NCBI GenBank assembly: GCA_947628185.1
Contig: CANQYW010000022.1
Span: 1 to 32,136 of the forward strand
From: an uncultured Oscillospiraceae bacterium
GTDB lineage: Bacteria > Bacillota > Clostridia > Oscillospirales > Oscillospiraceae
Length of the DNA: 32,136 nt
Direction: 5' to 3'
A model generated the notes under the pieces. That model was not told where the DNA came from, made no database searches, and saw only the letters and a program-made list of their open reading frames with translations. Each line of letters starts with the position of its first letter. Positions within the stretch are counted from its first letter, which is position 1. Positions 1-9,018 of this stretch are shown here, piece after piece. The position numbers were made by a program, and so were the translations under genes.

Positions 1-51
1 AGCCGGTCTTTCAAATTACGGAATAGGGGCGGTTGCCTATCAAATTATTGT

Positions 52-95
52 GTTACTTTACCGCACATGAGCATTATGTGCACGGTTGAAGTAAC
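52..95. repeat. Imperfect palindrome, possible RNA hairpin
   Basis: Outer arms GTTACTT (52-58) and AAGTAAC (89-95) pair. Inside them CCG (61-63) pairs with CGG (83-85), and CACAT (64-68) pairs with ATGTG (76-80). Neither strand shows a U-tract after it, so it is not a clear terminator. It lies downstream of the minus-strand alpha-glucosidase in a gene-free stretch (1-154). No other feature was seen in that stretch apart from the hairpin at 121-153. Confidence 0.4.
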
Positions 96-120
96 TTCTT
101 GAGGGCATAGATACTTATTT

Positions 121-153
121 TGTCGGGCAAAGGCCGAGTGCCTTTGCCCGACA
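121..153 (-). terminator. Perfect 13-bp hairpin directly after alpha-glucosidase stop
   Basis: TGTCGGGCAAAGG (121-133) pairs perfectly with CCTTTGCCCGACA (141-153) around a 7-nt loop. It begins one base past the stop codon of the gene ending at 155. On the minus strand the following bases are A-rich rather than U-rich, so it may be a transcript 3'-end stabiliser or a non-canonical terminator. The structure is certain and the role is inferred. Confidence 0.55.
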
Positions 154-154
154 G

Positions 155-1768
155 TCATAATAGCATCATCTCCGCCTCGTAGGGGCGGAGGGTGCCTGCC
201 CGGGAGGGGTAGTTTGAGATGAGCGTCCTCGCGCCCTCGAACTCCTCCGGGGCGCTCCACTCCACCGTCTCTGGGGTGAAGTTGCAGACCACCAGCAGCC
301 TCTCCCCCGGCACGCCGCGGACGTAGGCGAAGACACGCTCGTCCTCCGGGCACAGCAGAGTGAAGTCACCCTCCGCTATTACCTCGTACTCCTTGCGGAG
401 GGCTATGAGCCTCCTGTAGTAGTGGAAGACGGAGTCCGGGTCCCGGAGAGCCGCCTCCGCGTTTATCTCGGTGTAGTTGGGGTTCACCTTGAACCAGGGC
501 GTCCCGGCGGTGAAACCGGCGTTGGGCCCCGACGTCCACTGCATGGGCGTGCGGGCGTTGTCGCGGCTGCGGGCGTAGACGGACTCCATGACCGCCTCCG
601 GGGACTCACCTGCCGCCACCCGCTCGCGGTACAAGTTCCTCGTCTCTATGTCCTCGTACTCCTCTATCGGCAAACGGATGTTCGTCATGCCGATCTCCTC
701 GCCCTCAAATATGTAGGGCGTGCCCTGGAGGCCGTGGAGGGCGGTGGCCAGCATCTTGGCGGACTCCACCCGGTACCTACCCTCGTCGCCCCAGCGGGAG
801 ACTATGCGGGGCATGTCGTGGTTATTCCAGAAGAGGCTGTTCCAGCCGCAGCCGTGGAGGCCCCGCTGCCAGCGCTCCAGTATCCCCTTTAGTTTCGGCA
901 GCGACAGGCGATCGAGCCGCCACTTGTCCCCGCCCACGCAGTCGGCGAAGTTGTGCTCAAACTGGAATATCATGCTGAGCTCCCGCCCGTCCGGCGAGCT
1001 ATACTCCTTCGCCTCCTCCACATCGGCGCTCCAGGCCTCGCCCACCGTCACGAGCCCCTCCTCCCGGAAGGCGTTGGCGGAGAGCTCCCGGATGTACCGG
1101 TGGAGGTTCTGCCCCCGGGCGGTTATCTTCCTGTCGGGCTCTTTCGCTATGGAGTCTATGACGTCCAGCCTAAAGCCCTCCACGCCCTTCTCCACCCAAA
1201 AGCGGATCATGTCGTAGAGCTCCTCCCGGACCCTCGGGTTGTCCCAGTTTAGGTCGGGCTGTCCCACCGCGAACTGGTGGAAGTAATACTGCCCCAGCTC
1301 CGGCACGTACTCCCAGGCGGAACCGCCGAAACATGCCCGCATGTCGTTGGGGGGCGTCCCGGGGACGCCGTCCCGCCAGACGTAGTAGTCGTGGTAGGGG
1401 TTGTCGCGGCCACGCAGGGCCTCCTTGAACCACCGGTGCTCCCGGGAGGTGTGGTTTAGGACCATGTCCATTATTATGGATATCCCCCGCCTCCGGGCCT
1501 CGCTAATTAGCCGCTCCATGTCCTCCATGGTACCGAAGGGCGGCCAGATGGCCCTGTAGTCTGAGATATCGTACCCGTTGTCCTCCTGTGGGGAGGCGTA
1601 CACCGGCGAGAGCCATATGCCGTCAATACCGAGCTGGGCCAGGTAGTCAAGTTTCCCTATTATGCCCCCCAAGTCCCCCAGGCCGTCGCCGTCGGAGTCC
1701 ATAAAGCTCTTGGGGTACACCTGATATATCACCGCTCTGCGCCACCAGCCGCGCTTTGATTTATCCAT
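155..1768 (-). CDS. GH13 oligo-1,6-glucosidase / alpha-glucosidase
   Basis: 537-aa cytoplasmic glycoside hydrolase family 13 enzyme with no signal peptide. It is full length for the oligo-1,6-glucosidase/DexB group. The four GH13 regions are visible: DMVLNH (101-106), GFRLDV with nucleophile D202, VGEAW with acid/base E244, and FWNNHD with D318. Further on is a TPMQW motif. The residue after the nucleophile is Val. In this subfamily Val there goes with alpha-1,6 (isomaltose-type) specificity, whereas Thr or Ala goes with alpha-1,4. The likely reaction is removal of non-reducing glucose from isomalto-oligosaccharides or limit dextrins. It overlaps the upstream debranching gene by 8 nt, and its strong AAGGAGA ribosome site lies inside that gene's end, so the two are probably co-translated. 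Exact substrate is inferred. A glucan 1,6-alpha-glucosidase or trehalose-type hydrolase is less likely. Confidence 0.93.
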   Translation of the reverse strand: MDKSKRGWWRRAVIYQVYPKSFMDSDGDGLGDLGGIIGKLDYLAQLGIDGIWLSPVYASPQEDNGYDISDYRAIWPPFGTMEDMERLISEARRRGISIIMDMVLNHTSREHRWFKEALRGRDNPYHDYYVWRDGVPGTPPNDMRACFGGSAWEYVPELGQYYFHQFAVGQPDLNWDNPRVREELYDMIRFWVEKGVEGFRLDVIDSIAKEPDRKITARGQNLHRYIRELSANAFREEGLVTVGEAWSADVEEAKEYSSPDGRELSMIFQFEHNFADCVGGDKWRLDRLSLPKLKGILERWQRGLHGCGWNSLFWNNHDMPRIVSRWGDEGRYRVESAKMLATALHGLQGTPYIFEGEEIGMTNIRLPIEEYEDIETRNLYRERVAAGESPEAVMESVYARSRDNARTPMQWTSGPNAGFTAGTPWFKVNPNYTEINAEAALRDPDSVFHYYRRLIALRKEYEVIAEGDFTLLCPEDERVFAYVRGVPGERLLVVCNFTPETVEWSAPEEFEGARTLISNYPSRAGTLRPYEAEMMLL

Positions 1769-3722
1769 TTCCTTTCTCTCCTTCCTCTATTCTCTCCAGC
1801 GCCTCGTAGACCCTTAGTATCTCCCCCACGCTCCATGCCTGGGCGAAACACCCCTTCGGGGGCCCGGGGGCAAGGCCGTCGTAGACCTCCGCTATCTCAC
1901 CGGCGCAGCCCTCCCGGAGAAAACGCCCCATCGGTCCAAGCCTCGCCCGGACCTCGGCGGCGGCCTCCCTGGAGTTCCCCTTCACCTTGAGATATGATAT
2001 GTACCAGGCCCCCAGCGGGAAGGGCCACACCGTGCCCTGGTGGTAGGCCATGTCCCTGTCATACTGACTGCCGCCGTAGGTGGGGTGGAACTGGGGGTCC
2101 TCCGGTGAGAGGGTCCTGAGCCCTATGGGGGTGTAGAGCCGGCGGAAAACCTCCTCCACCACCGACCGCTCCATGTCCGGCGGCAGCATGGTGAAGGGCA
2201 TAGAGACCGCCCAGATCTGGTTGCACCTAAATTGCTCGTCCGCCGCTGTGCCGGAGAGCACGTCCCGCAGGTACCCCCGCTCCCCCATCCAGAACTTCTC
2301 TATAAAGGACCGCCGCACCATCTCCGCGAGGGCGCCGTACTCCTCCCCGGGCTCCCCCGCGAGGGGCGAGAGCGATTCCATTATCTTGAGGGCATTGTAC
2401 CAGTAGGCGTTTATCTCCACAGGTTTCCCGTGGCGGGGCGTGGGGAGGTATCCCTCGATGCGGACGTCCATCCAGGTGACCTGGTCGTCCCCCGCCCCGG
2501 CCCAGATGAGGCCGTCGGAGTCCATATGTATTGAGTGGCGGGTGCCCTCCCTGTAGGCGGCGACTATCCGCCGCAGCGTGGGCAGGGCCTCCCGCACAAA
2601 GTCCTTATCATCCGTGTACTTATAGTAGAGCCAGACGCAGTTAATTAGGAGCAGGGCCGCGTCGGCGGTGTTGTACATGGGCTCCGCGCCGCCCTCCGGG
2701 AATAGGTTTGGGATGAGCCCATCCCGCTCGTGGGCGAGGAACGTTCTCAATATCCCGGCGGCCTCCCGGAAACGCCCGGTGGTGAGGCAGCACCCCGGCA
2801 GGGCTATCATGGTGTCCCGGCCCCAGTCGGCAAAGAATGGGTAGCCCGCTATCATGGTCATGCCCCCGGCGGCCCCGCGGGCGGCGATAAAGGCGTCCGC
2901 CGCCCGGGCGAGCTCCCGGCCCACCGGGTCCCGGAGGGGCGAGCTCTCAAGGAGACTCTTTCTCCGCGCCGCGGCCTCCAAAATTATCTCCCCGGCGCTG
3001 CGGGTCACGGGGGTATCTGAGAAAACTATCTCCAGACGTCCCCGGCTCCGGCCCTCCACCCTCAATGACACCCGGAAGAGCCGTACCCCCGCGCCCTCCG
3101 GCGACCGGCCGTCCACATCATCATCGGCGTAGTAAAGGCGCTCCGTCTCCCGCCGAATGGGCTCAAGCTCTCCGCTCGCTGAGAAGTACATCCTAAGTCC
3201 CCCGCCCATGACGCGCCGCTCACCCAGCGCAAGTTCAAGCTCCGGCCCTGTTTGGGGCGCCGCGCCCTTGGGGGAGAACTGCATGATGGGGGTAATAATT
3301 AGCGTCACCGGGGAATCAGATTTGTTCTCCACCTCGTAGACCACCGCCGCGGTGTTGGCGCCGTGCTCCATGGCGCAGGTCCTCACGACCCGCGCTGAGC
3401 CCAGATCATACCGCCACTCCGGCAGGTCCCCCATCTTGAAACTCTCAAGCCTCCGCCAGCCCTCCTCCGGGGCGGCTCCCCCGGCGAAGGACTGGGAGGA
3501 TATGAACTCCCGCGCCCCGCCGGAAACCACCTCCTCCGAGAGGCGGTGCAGTAGGCAGTACCTCCTACTGGGGCTCTCCGCCGAAATGAGCAGCCCCTGG
3601 TCACAGCGGGTCACGGAGAATATATCGGAGGTGGACATATATCCCCCCAGGCCGTTTGTGAGGAGCCAGCAGTTCCCCTCATGGGTTGGCGTGAGCTCCG
3701 CGCCGGAATATTCAAATTCCAT
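1761..3722 (-). CDS. Amylo-alpha-1,6-glucosidase (glycogen debranching enzyme)
   Basis: 653-aa protein with the two-domain layout of bacterial/archaeal glycogen debranching enzymes. An N-terminal beta-rich domain carries NGLGGY (23-28). The C-terminal (alpha/alpha)6 barrel carries WGRDTMIALPG (300-310) and, further on, a GDDQVTWMD segment. The Asp residues in these two motifs are probable catalytic or substrate-binding residues. It should hydrolyse alpha-1,6 branch points of glycogen or limit dextrin in the cytoplasm. The downstream, overlapping GH13 gene would then process released oligosaccharides, so the pair reads as an alpha-glucan utilisation unit. The start has a GGAGGT ribosome site 5 nt upstream. 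A terminator-like hairpin lies just before it, so it either has its own promoter or depends on read-through from proS. The family is clear and the natural substrate is inferred. Confidence 0.92.
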   Translation of the reverse strand: MEFEYSGAELTPTHEGNCWLLTNGLGGYMSTSDIFSVTRCDQGLLISAESPSRRYCLLHRLSEEVVSGGAREFISSQSFAGGAAPEEGWRRLESFKMGDLPEWRYDLGSARVVRTCAMEHGANTAAVVYEVENKSDSPVTLIITPIMQFSPKGAAPQTGPELELALGERRVMGGGLRMYFSASGELEPIRRETERLYYADDDVDGRSPEGAGVRLFRVSLRVEGRSRGRLEIVFSDTPVTRSAGEIILEAAARRKSLLESSPLRDPVGRELARAADAFIAARGAAGGMTMIAGYPFFADWGRDTMIALPGCCLTTGRFREAAGILRTFLAHERDGLIPNLFPEGGAEPMYNTADAALLLINCVWLYYKYTDDKDFVREALPTLRRIVAAYREGTRHSIHMDSDGLIWAGAGDDQVTWMDVRIEGYLPTPRHGKPVEINAYWYNALKIMESLSPLAGEPGEEYGALAEMVRRSFIEKFWMGERGYLRDVLSGTAADEQFRCNQIWAVSMPFTMLPPDMERSVVEEVFRRLYTPIGLRTLSPEDPQFHPTYGGSQYDRDMAYHQGTVWPFPLGAWYISYLKVKGNSREAAAEVRARLGPMGRFLREGCAGEIAEVYDGLAPGPPKGCFAQAWSVGEILRVYEALERIEEGEKGNG

Positions 3723-3742
3723 ACTCTACCTCCATGTAAAAT

Positions 3743-3776
3743 GGGCGGCCGCGGTATAAACTCTCCGCAGCCGCCC
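3743..3776 (-). terminator. Rho-independent terminator after proS
   Basis: CCGCAGCCGCCC (3765-3776) pairs with GGGCGGCCGCGG (3743-3754) with one mismatch and a 10-nt AT-rich loop. On the minus strand the stem is followed by ATTTTAC. It lies between the stop of proS and the ribosome site of the debranching enzyme gene, so it could fully or partly separate the two transcripts. Confidence 0.75.
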
Positions 3777-3797
3777 CGACGCCCCGATATTGCGCGA

Positions 3798-5234
3798 TCA
3801 GTACGCCACGCCCCAGATTATCATGTGTTTTGCCGGTTTCCCGCAGACGGGGCAGGTATCCCCCAAGTGCTCCTGCTCAAAGGGTATGCACCGGCTGGTG
3901 ACGCCGCAGAGCTCCTTCATGCGGACCTCGCACTCCTCGTCGCCGCACCACATGGTCTTGGCGAAACCGCCCTCGTTCTCCATAAACGCCTTGACCTCCT
4001 CCACGCTGTGGCAGGCGTGGGTGTGCTCCTCAAGGTTCTTTTGCGCCCGCTGGTAGAGGGACTCGTGGAGGTCGTCGAGTAGCCCCTTGACGGTCTCCTC
4101 CACACCCTCCAGGGGGACGAAGACCTTCTCTCGGGTGTCCCGGCGGCAGACGCAGCACTGGTTATTCTCGATGTCCTTGGGGCCGATCTCCACCCGCAGG
4201 GGCACGCCCTTCATCTCGTACTCCGCGGCCTTCCATCCCATGGACTGCTCGGACTCGTCTATCCTCGCCCGTATCCCGGCGGCCTGGAGACGCCCCAAGA
4301 GGGCCCTCGCGGCCTCCAGGACGCCCTCCTTGTGCATGGCCACCGGCACCACCATGGCCTGTATGGGGGCGACTCTCGGGGGCAGGACGAGGCCGTGGTT
4401 GTCGCCGTGGGTCATTATGACGCCGCCAATAAGGCGCGTGGAGACGCCCCAGCTGGTCTGGTGGGGGTAGTGGGGCTGATTGTCCCGGCCCGCGTATGTT
4501 ATATCGAAGGCCCTGGCGAAACCGTCCCCGAAGTAGTGGCTCGTGCCGCCCTGGAGGGCCTTCTTGTCGTGCATCATGCACTCCACGGTGTAGGTCTCCT
4601 CGGCGCCGTTGAACTTCTCCTTGTCGGTCTTGCGGCCCTTGACCACGGGCATCGCCAGCACGTCCCGCATGAAGTCCGCGTAGACGTTCAGCATCCGCTG
4701 TGTCTCCTCCCGGGCCTCCTGGCTCGTCTCGTGCATGGTGTGGCCCTCCTGCCAGAGGAACTCCCTGTGGCGCAGGAAGGGGCGGGAGGTCTTCTCCCAC
4801 CTGAGGACGCTGCACCACTGGTTGTAGAGCTTGGGGAGGTCCCGGTAGGAGTGGATGATGTTCTTGTAGTGCTCACAGAACAGCGTCTCGGATGTGGGGC
4901 GGATGCAGTAGCGCTCCTCCAGCTCCTCACTGCCGCCCATGGTGACCCAGGCACACTCCGGCGCGAAACCCTCCACGTGGTCCTTCTCCTTCTGGAGAAG
5001 GGACTCGGGGATGAGCATGGGGAGGTACACGTTCTCGTGGCCGTACCTCTTGAACTCCCTGTCGAGGGCATTCTGGATGTTCTCCCATATGGCGTAGCCG
5101 TAGGGGCGGTAGATGAACATGCCCTTGATGCTGGAGTAGTCTATGAGCTCCGCCTTGGTGCAGACGTCCGTGTACCACTGGGTGAAGTCCACGTCCATAT
5201 CGGTTATCTGTTCTACTTTTTTATCCTTTGCCAT
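3798..5234 (-). CDS. proS: Prolyl-tRNA synthetase, archaeal/eukaryotic type
   Basis: 478-aa class II aminoacyl-tRNA synthetase charging tRNA-Pro. It has the short architecture (ProS type 3). There is no bacterial editing insertion between motifs 2 and 3, and it has an extended C-terminal domain with Cys pairs (CCVC, CGDEEC, CPVC) typical of the zinc-containing domain of archaeal-type enzymes. Motif 2 is visible around [16 protein letters not shown], with the catalytic core following. I chose ATG at 5234 because a GGAG ribosome site lies 8 nt upstream. An in-frame GTG directly before it is only 5 nt from that site. It is last in the fnt-comM-thiI-M28-cinA-proS run, 37 nt after cinA, and is followed by a hairpin terminator. 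This ProRS class is known from many Clostridia, so it is not recent transfer by itself. Confidence 0.96.
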   Translation of the reverse strand: MAKDKKVEQITDMDVDFTQWYTDVCTKAELIDYSSIKGMFIYRPYGYAIWENIQNALDREFKRYGHENVYLPMLIPESLLQKEKDHVEGFAPECAWVTMGGSEELEERYCIRPTSETLFCEHYKNIIHSYRDLPKLYNQWCSVLRWEKTSRPFLRHREFLWQEGHTMHETSQEAREETQRMLNVYADFMRDVLAMPVVKGRKTDKEKFNGAEETYTVECMMHDKKALQGGTSHYFGDGFARAFDITYAGRDNQPHYPHQTSWGVSTRLIGGVIMTHGDNHGLVLPPRVAPIQAMVVPVAMHKEGVLEAARALLGRLQAAGIRARIDESEQSMGWKAAEYEMKGVPLRVEIGPKDIENNQCCVCRRDTREKVFVPLEGVEETVKGLLDDLHESLYQRAQKNLEEHTHACHSVEEVKAFMENEGGFAKTMWCGDEECEVRMKELCGVTSRCIPFEQEHLGDTCPVCGKPAKHMIIWGVAY

Positions 5235-5274
5235 CACTATAACTCCAATTCTTTAGACTGAATATGAAAATCCG

Positions 5275-6531
5275 TCACTCTATGGGCAGTCCCGTGAGGT
5301 ACCGGCGGGCCATGTCAAAGGCGTGGTTCGCCGCCACGATGCGCACCCTGTCCCGCTGGGCGCCGAGGTGGAGACTGCGGACGGTAGTCCCCTCCTCACT
5401 TGCGAGGGCTATGAATACCGTCCCCGCCGGGAGGCCGGACTCGTCCGTCCCCGGTCCCGCGATGCCCGTTATGCCGACCCCTAAGTCCGCGTGGAAGACC
5501 CGGCGCGCGCCCCTCGCCATCTGGGCGGCAACCTCCTGGGAGACGGGGCCGAGAGATTGAAGTGTGTCCCTGTCAACGCCCAGTATGTCGGCCTTTGACT
5601 CCGTGGCGTATGTCACGGCCCCGCCCTTGAATACCTCCGAGGCCCCAGCTATGTCGGTTATCCTCTTTGAGAAAAGCCCCCCGGTGCAGCTCTCCGCCGC
5701 GGCTATGGTGAGGCGGCGGTCCCGCAGGAGGTTTGAGACAGTCATCTCAAGGGACCCCGTGTCAATGCCGTAGATGTAGTCCCCGATGGTCCCCCGGACC
5801 TCCTCTATGACCGGGGCCATCAGCTCCTCCGCCTCCTCCCTCGTGGGGGCCTGGGCCGTGACCCGGAGCCGCACGGAGCCCTCCAGGGCGTAGGGGGCGA
5901 GGGTTGGGTTCTTGAGCCTCAGCATCAGGGGCCTCAGCTTATCCTCCACATAGGACTCCCCCAGGCCGAAGATGTAGATGTTGTGGGAGTGGATCTCAAG
6001 CTCCGAGAGCCGCCTGAGATACGGCATGGCGCAGCGGCGGAACATGGGTATGCACTCGCTGGGCGGGCCCGGGAGCATGAGGACGTGTACGCCCTCCGCC
6101 TCAAAGGCGCAGCCCGGGGCGGTGCCGCACTCGTTGTGGAAGGGGACACACCCCTCCGGCAGCATGGCCTGGCGGTAGTTGTTGTCCGTCATGGCGTGGG
6201 AGTGGAGCCGGGTCCTGAAGTACTCCTCTATGTCCCGGGCCTCCGCCTCGTCGAAGACGAGTTTTTTCCCGAATGCCTCCGCCAGCGTCTCCTTTGTGAG
6301 GTCGTCGTACGTTGGCCCGAGGCCGCCGGTGGTTATTATTATGTCCGCCCGGGTCCTGGCCACCGCCACGGCGCTCTTGAGCCTCTCCGGGTTGTCCCCC
6401 ACCACGGTGTGGAAGTAGACGTTTATCCCCAGCTCCGAGAGCATGGTGGAGATGTCCCGGGCGTCGGTGTTGGCGATGTTCCCCAGTAGGAGCTCCGTCC
6501 CCACGGATATTATCTCAGCGGTGTGGTTCAT
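5275..6531 (-). CDS. cinA: CinA family protein (nicotinamide-nucleotide amidase / MoCF domain)
   Basis: 418-aa two-domain protein. The N-terminal MoCF/COG1058 domain (about 1-170) has GTELLLGN and the GGLGPT nucleotide-binding loop (69-74). In characterised homologues it acts as an ADP-ribose pyrophosphatase. The C-terminal CinA domain carries AESCTGG (279-285), the amidase signature, which deamidates NMN to nicotinate mononucleotide in pyridine nucleotide salvage. CinA was first named for competence induction in streptococci. Here it shares an operon with a comM-type gene. It starts 15 nt after the M28 peptidase stop. The sequence is full length with both signatures intact. An NAD-salvage role is the safer call, and a link to transformation is only suggested by context. 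Confidence 0.95.
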   Translation of the reverse strand: MNHTAEIISVGTELLLGNIANTDARDISTMLSELGINVYFHTVVGDNPERLKSAVAVARTRADIIITTGGLGPTYDDLTKETLAEAFGKKLVFDEAEARDIEEYFRTRLHSHAMTDNNYRQAMLPEGCVPFHNECGTAPGCAFEAEGVHVLMLPGPPSECIPMFRRCAMPYLRRLSELEIHSHNIYIFGLGESYVEDKLRPLMLRLKNPTLAPYALEGSVRLRVTAQAPTREEAEELMAPVIEEVRGTIGDYIYGIDTGSLEMTVSNLLRDRRLTIAAAESCTGGLFSKRITDIAGASEVFKGGAVTYATESKADILGVDRDTLQSLGPVSQEVAAQMARGARRVFHADLGVGITGIAGPGTDESGLPAGTVFIALASEEGTTVRSLHLGAQRDRVRIVAANHAFDMARRYLTGLPIE

Positions 6532-6546
6532 GCCGGCGCCTCCCTA

Positions 6547-7821
6547 TTATTTCTTCTCCTCGGTCTTCTTCTCCCGATGGAAGTACTTATCAAGTTTCTC
6601 CTTCATGTCCTCCGGCATACCCGTGCCCACCGGCATGGTGACGGCGTTGCCGGTCCTTGAAATGAGCGCCGCCGCGAAGTCCTCTATACTGCCAAACTCC
6701 CTGTCGCACAGGGGATATGTGAGGTCGTTGGAGCAGTGGATGGAGGCCGTGCGGGTGCCACGGGATATCCCCAGCGCCGGGACGCCCCTATCCGCGAAGG
6801 GGGCGGAGTCGCTGGAGTGGACGGTGGACTCTATCTTCGCCGCCCAGCCGAGCTCCCGGGACACGCTCTCGGCGTAGTGGAGTAGGTCCTCCCCGCCGGT
6901 CACGAATATCTGGTTGGGCCCGAGGACCGTGCCGCACATATCGAAATTAAAGCAGAACTTTATCTGCGGTATGAGCTCCCCGTGGGCCTCCACGAAGGCC
7001 CGGCTGCCCAGGAGCCCCTGCTCCTCGGAGCCGCACCAGATGAATTTTAAGGTCCGGGCTAAGGGCGCCTTCACGAACCGCCTATAGAGCGCCATGGCCG
7101 CCGCAGTGCCGGAGGCGTTGTCCCAGGAGCCGGTGCCCACGAGGACGCTGTCGTAGTGGGCGGTGACGACGATGATCTCCTGGGGCCTCGTTGTGCCCTC
7201 TATCGTGGCCACCACGTTCCTGGAGGTGTGCTCCGTGTCGGTCTGCCGGAGCTCCAGGCGCAGAGTCTCCGCGCCGTGGCGGACGAGCTCCGTGGCGTCC
7301 TTCGCCTTTACGATGAACCCCGGGATCCTCCCGTGGCGGGAGAGGTACGGGCGCAGTTTGTTTGGCACGAGGTCCAGCGTCTCGGGGGTGTCGAACCACT
7401 TGCCAATGAAGACTATGAACGCCGAGGCGTGTTTCTCGCAGAGCAGTTTGTAGGCGTCCTCGTTCATGGCGTTCAGCATGACCGCGTACCCCTCCAAAGA
7501 GTCGAGACCCGCGTAGTCCTCCTCCACGCCCCTGGGGGCGTACAGGAACTTTAGCTCCGCGCCGCCCTCCGGCAGTTCCCCGGAGAGCCAGTACGGCGCC
7601 GCCTCTATCTCCTCCTCGTAGGGGGAGGTGACGGTGAACGCGCACCGGTGGACATTGGAGGCCGGGACGGTGAACTCCTCCGCCACGCCGCTGCCGCCGG
7701 CGGCGGCTATCTCCTCCAGAAGTATGTTCGCGGCCCTCAGCTCCTCCTCGGTGCCGCCGTACCGGACGAACGCCAGTTTCTCCACCAGGTTCATGGCGTA
7801 TGCGCCCTTCTCCTCAATCAT
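6547..7821 (-). CDS. M28 family zinc aminopeptidase
   Basis: 424-aa metallopeptidase. The expected di-zinc ligands of the M28 family are visible: H222 (AHYDS), bridging D234 (SWDNASG), the general-base/ligand pair E266-E267 (SEEQGLLGS), D294 (FNFDMCG) and H362 (SIHCSND). Residues of about 100-200 form an insertion resembling a protease-associated domain. No signal peptide is visible, so cytoplasmic peptide turnover is likely. The start at 7821 has AGGAGGT 7 nt upstream. A later ATG (residue 10) has a worse ribosome site. The C-terminus ends in a Lys/Glu-rich tail. It lies between thiI and cinA with 12- and 15-nt gaps. Substrate is unknown, and annotation as leucyl or general aminopeptidase would be guesswork. 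Confidence 0.9.
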   Translation of the reverse strand: MIEEKGAYAMNLVEKLAFVRYGGTEEELRAANILLEEIAAAGGSGVAEEFTVPASNVHRCAFTVTSPYEEEIEAAPYWLSGELPEGGAELKFLYAPRGVEEDYAGLDSLEGYAVMLNAMNEDAYKLLCEKHASAFIVFIGKWFDTPETLDLVPNKLRPYLSRHGRIPGFIVKAKDATELVRHGAETLRLELRQTDTEHTSRNVVATIEGTTRPQEIIVVTAHYDSVLVGTGSWDNASGTAAAMALYRRFVKAPLARTLKFIWCGSEEQGLLGSRAFVEAHGELIPQIKFCFNFDMCGTVLGPNQIFVTGGEDLLHYAESVSRELGWAAKIESTVHSSDSAPFADRGVPALGISRGTRTASIHCSNDLTYPLCDREFGSIEDFAAALISRTGNAVTMPVGTGMPEDMKEKLDKYFHREKKTEEKK

Positions 7822-7833
7822 GGGTGATACCTC

Positions 7834-9006
7834 CTATTTTGAAATTACGATCCGCTCGATATTTGTAATTGCCTCCTCCACCAGGGCAGGGACGTCAAGA
7901 GATGACTCCGCCTCTCTGACCTCCTCAAGGCGGGGTTTCGTCCTGGGGTGGCGCGGTGTGAAGACGGTGCAGCAGTCCTCGTAGGGGAGTATGGATGTCT
8001 CGAAGGTGCCCAGTTTCCGCGCCAGCGCCACTATCTCCGCCTTGTCCATGCACACCAGGGGCCGGAGCACGGGTATGGCGACGCACTCCTGCGTCACGGC
8101 CATTGCCTCCATGGTCTGGCTCGCCACCTGGCCCAGGCTCTCGCCAGTCACTATGGCCCCGCAGCCGTTCATGCGGGCTATCTTCTCCGATATGCGCGTC
8201 ATGAACCGGCGCATTATCACGGTGAAGTACTCCTCCGGGCACTTGTCCCGTATCTCCTCCTGGATGTGGGTGAAGGGGACCACCTCCAGCGTCATCCTGC
8301 CGCACCAGGGGGATATGAGCCTCGCGAGCTCCGTCACCTTGTCCTTCGCCAGCTGCGAGGTGTAGGGGAAGGAGAAGAAGTGTACGGGTATTACGTGTAT
8401 GCCCCGCTTCGCCGCCATCCAGGTGGATACGGGGCTGTCTATCCCGCCGGAGAGCATGGACACCACGCTTCCGCAGGAGCCCACCGGCATCCCCCCGGCC
8501 CCCGGCGCCGGCACGGAGTGGACGTATGCCGCCTGCTCCCGGATCTCTATGTTCACCGTGAGCTCCGGGGAGTGGACGTCCACCCGGACCTCCGGGTATG
8601 CGTCCGCCAACAATCCCCCCACGTGCTGGCTTATGGCGATGCTCGTCATGGGGTATGCCTTGTCGGCGCGCTTTGTCTCCACCTTGAAGGACCGGGCCCT
8701 GGCGAAATCCTCCGCGAGATAGTCCCTCGCCACCTCAAAAATTTTATCCGGGTCCTTCTCCGCCGCCGCGGCCCTCACCACGGCTATGGCCCCGAAGACC
8801 TGCTTTGAGGCCTCAAAGGCGGCGTCCATGTCGCAGCTGTCCTCCAATGGCTCCACATACACCGTGGACTGGGCGGCGTAGACCCTGAAACGCCCCAGCG
8901 GCGCCATCCTGCGGCGCACGTTGGCCACAAGTTTGTCCTCAAATATCCGTCGATTCAGTCCCTTTAGGACTATCTCGCCCTGTTTCAGTAGTATAAGATC
9001 CCGCAA
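7834..9006 (-). CDS. thiI: tRNA 4-thiouridine synthase ThiI
   Basis: 390-aa sulfurtransferase that makes 4-thiouridine at position 8 of tRNA and in many bacteria also supplies sulfur for thiazole synthesis. The order of domains is an N-terminal ferredoxin-like and THUMP RNA-binding region (1-165), then an adenylating PP-loop domain with SGGIDS (186-191). Conserved Cys residues follow (C345-C346 in YEDCC). The C-terminal rhodanese domain of E. coli ThiI is absent, which is usual for Firmicutes, where a dedicated cysteine desulfurase donates sulfur. The start codon is TTG with an AGGAGAG site 7 nt upstream that overlaps the comM stop. The gene is tightly placed between comM and the M28 peptidase. 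Confidence 0.96.
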   Translation of the reverse strand: MRDLILLKQGEIVLKGLNRRIFEDKLVANVRRRMAPLGRFRVYAAQSTVYVEPLEDSCDMDAAFEASKQVFGAIAVVRAAAAEKDPDKIFEVARDYLAEDFARARSFKVETKRADKAYPMTSIAISQHVGGLLADAYPEVRVDVHSPELTVNIEIREQAAYVHSVPAPGAGGMPVGSCGSVVSMLSGGIDSPVSTWMAAKRGIHVIPVHFFSFPYTSQLAKDKVTELARLISPWCGRMTLEVVPFTHIQEEIRDKCPEEYFTVIMRRFMTRISEKIARMNGCGAIVTGESLGQVASQTMEAMAVTQECVAIPVLRPLVCMDKAEIVALARKLGTFETSILPYEDCCTVFTPRHPRTKPRLEEVREAESSLDVPALVEEAITNIERIVISK

Positions 9007-9018
9007 ATGTCCGCTCTC

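Noticed and set aside
52-95. Integron attC-like site
   Set aside because: The arms do not fit the RYYYAAC/GTTRRRY core pattern, and there is no integrase or cassette nearby.
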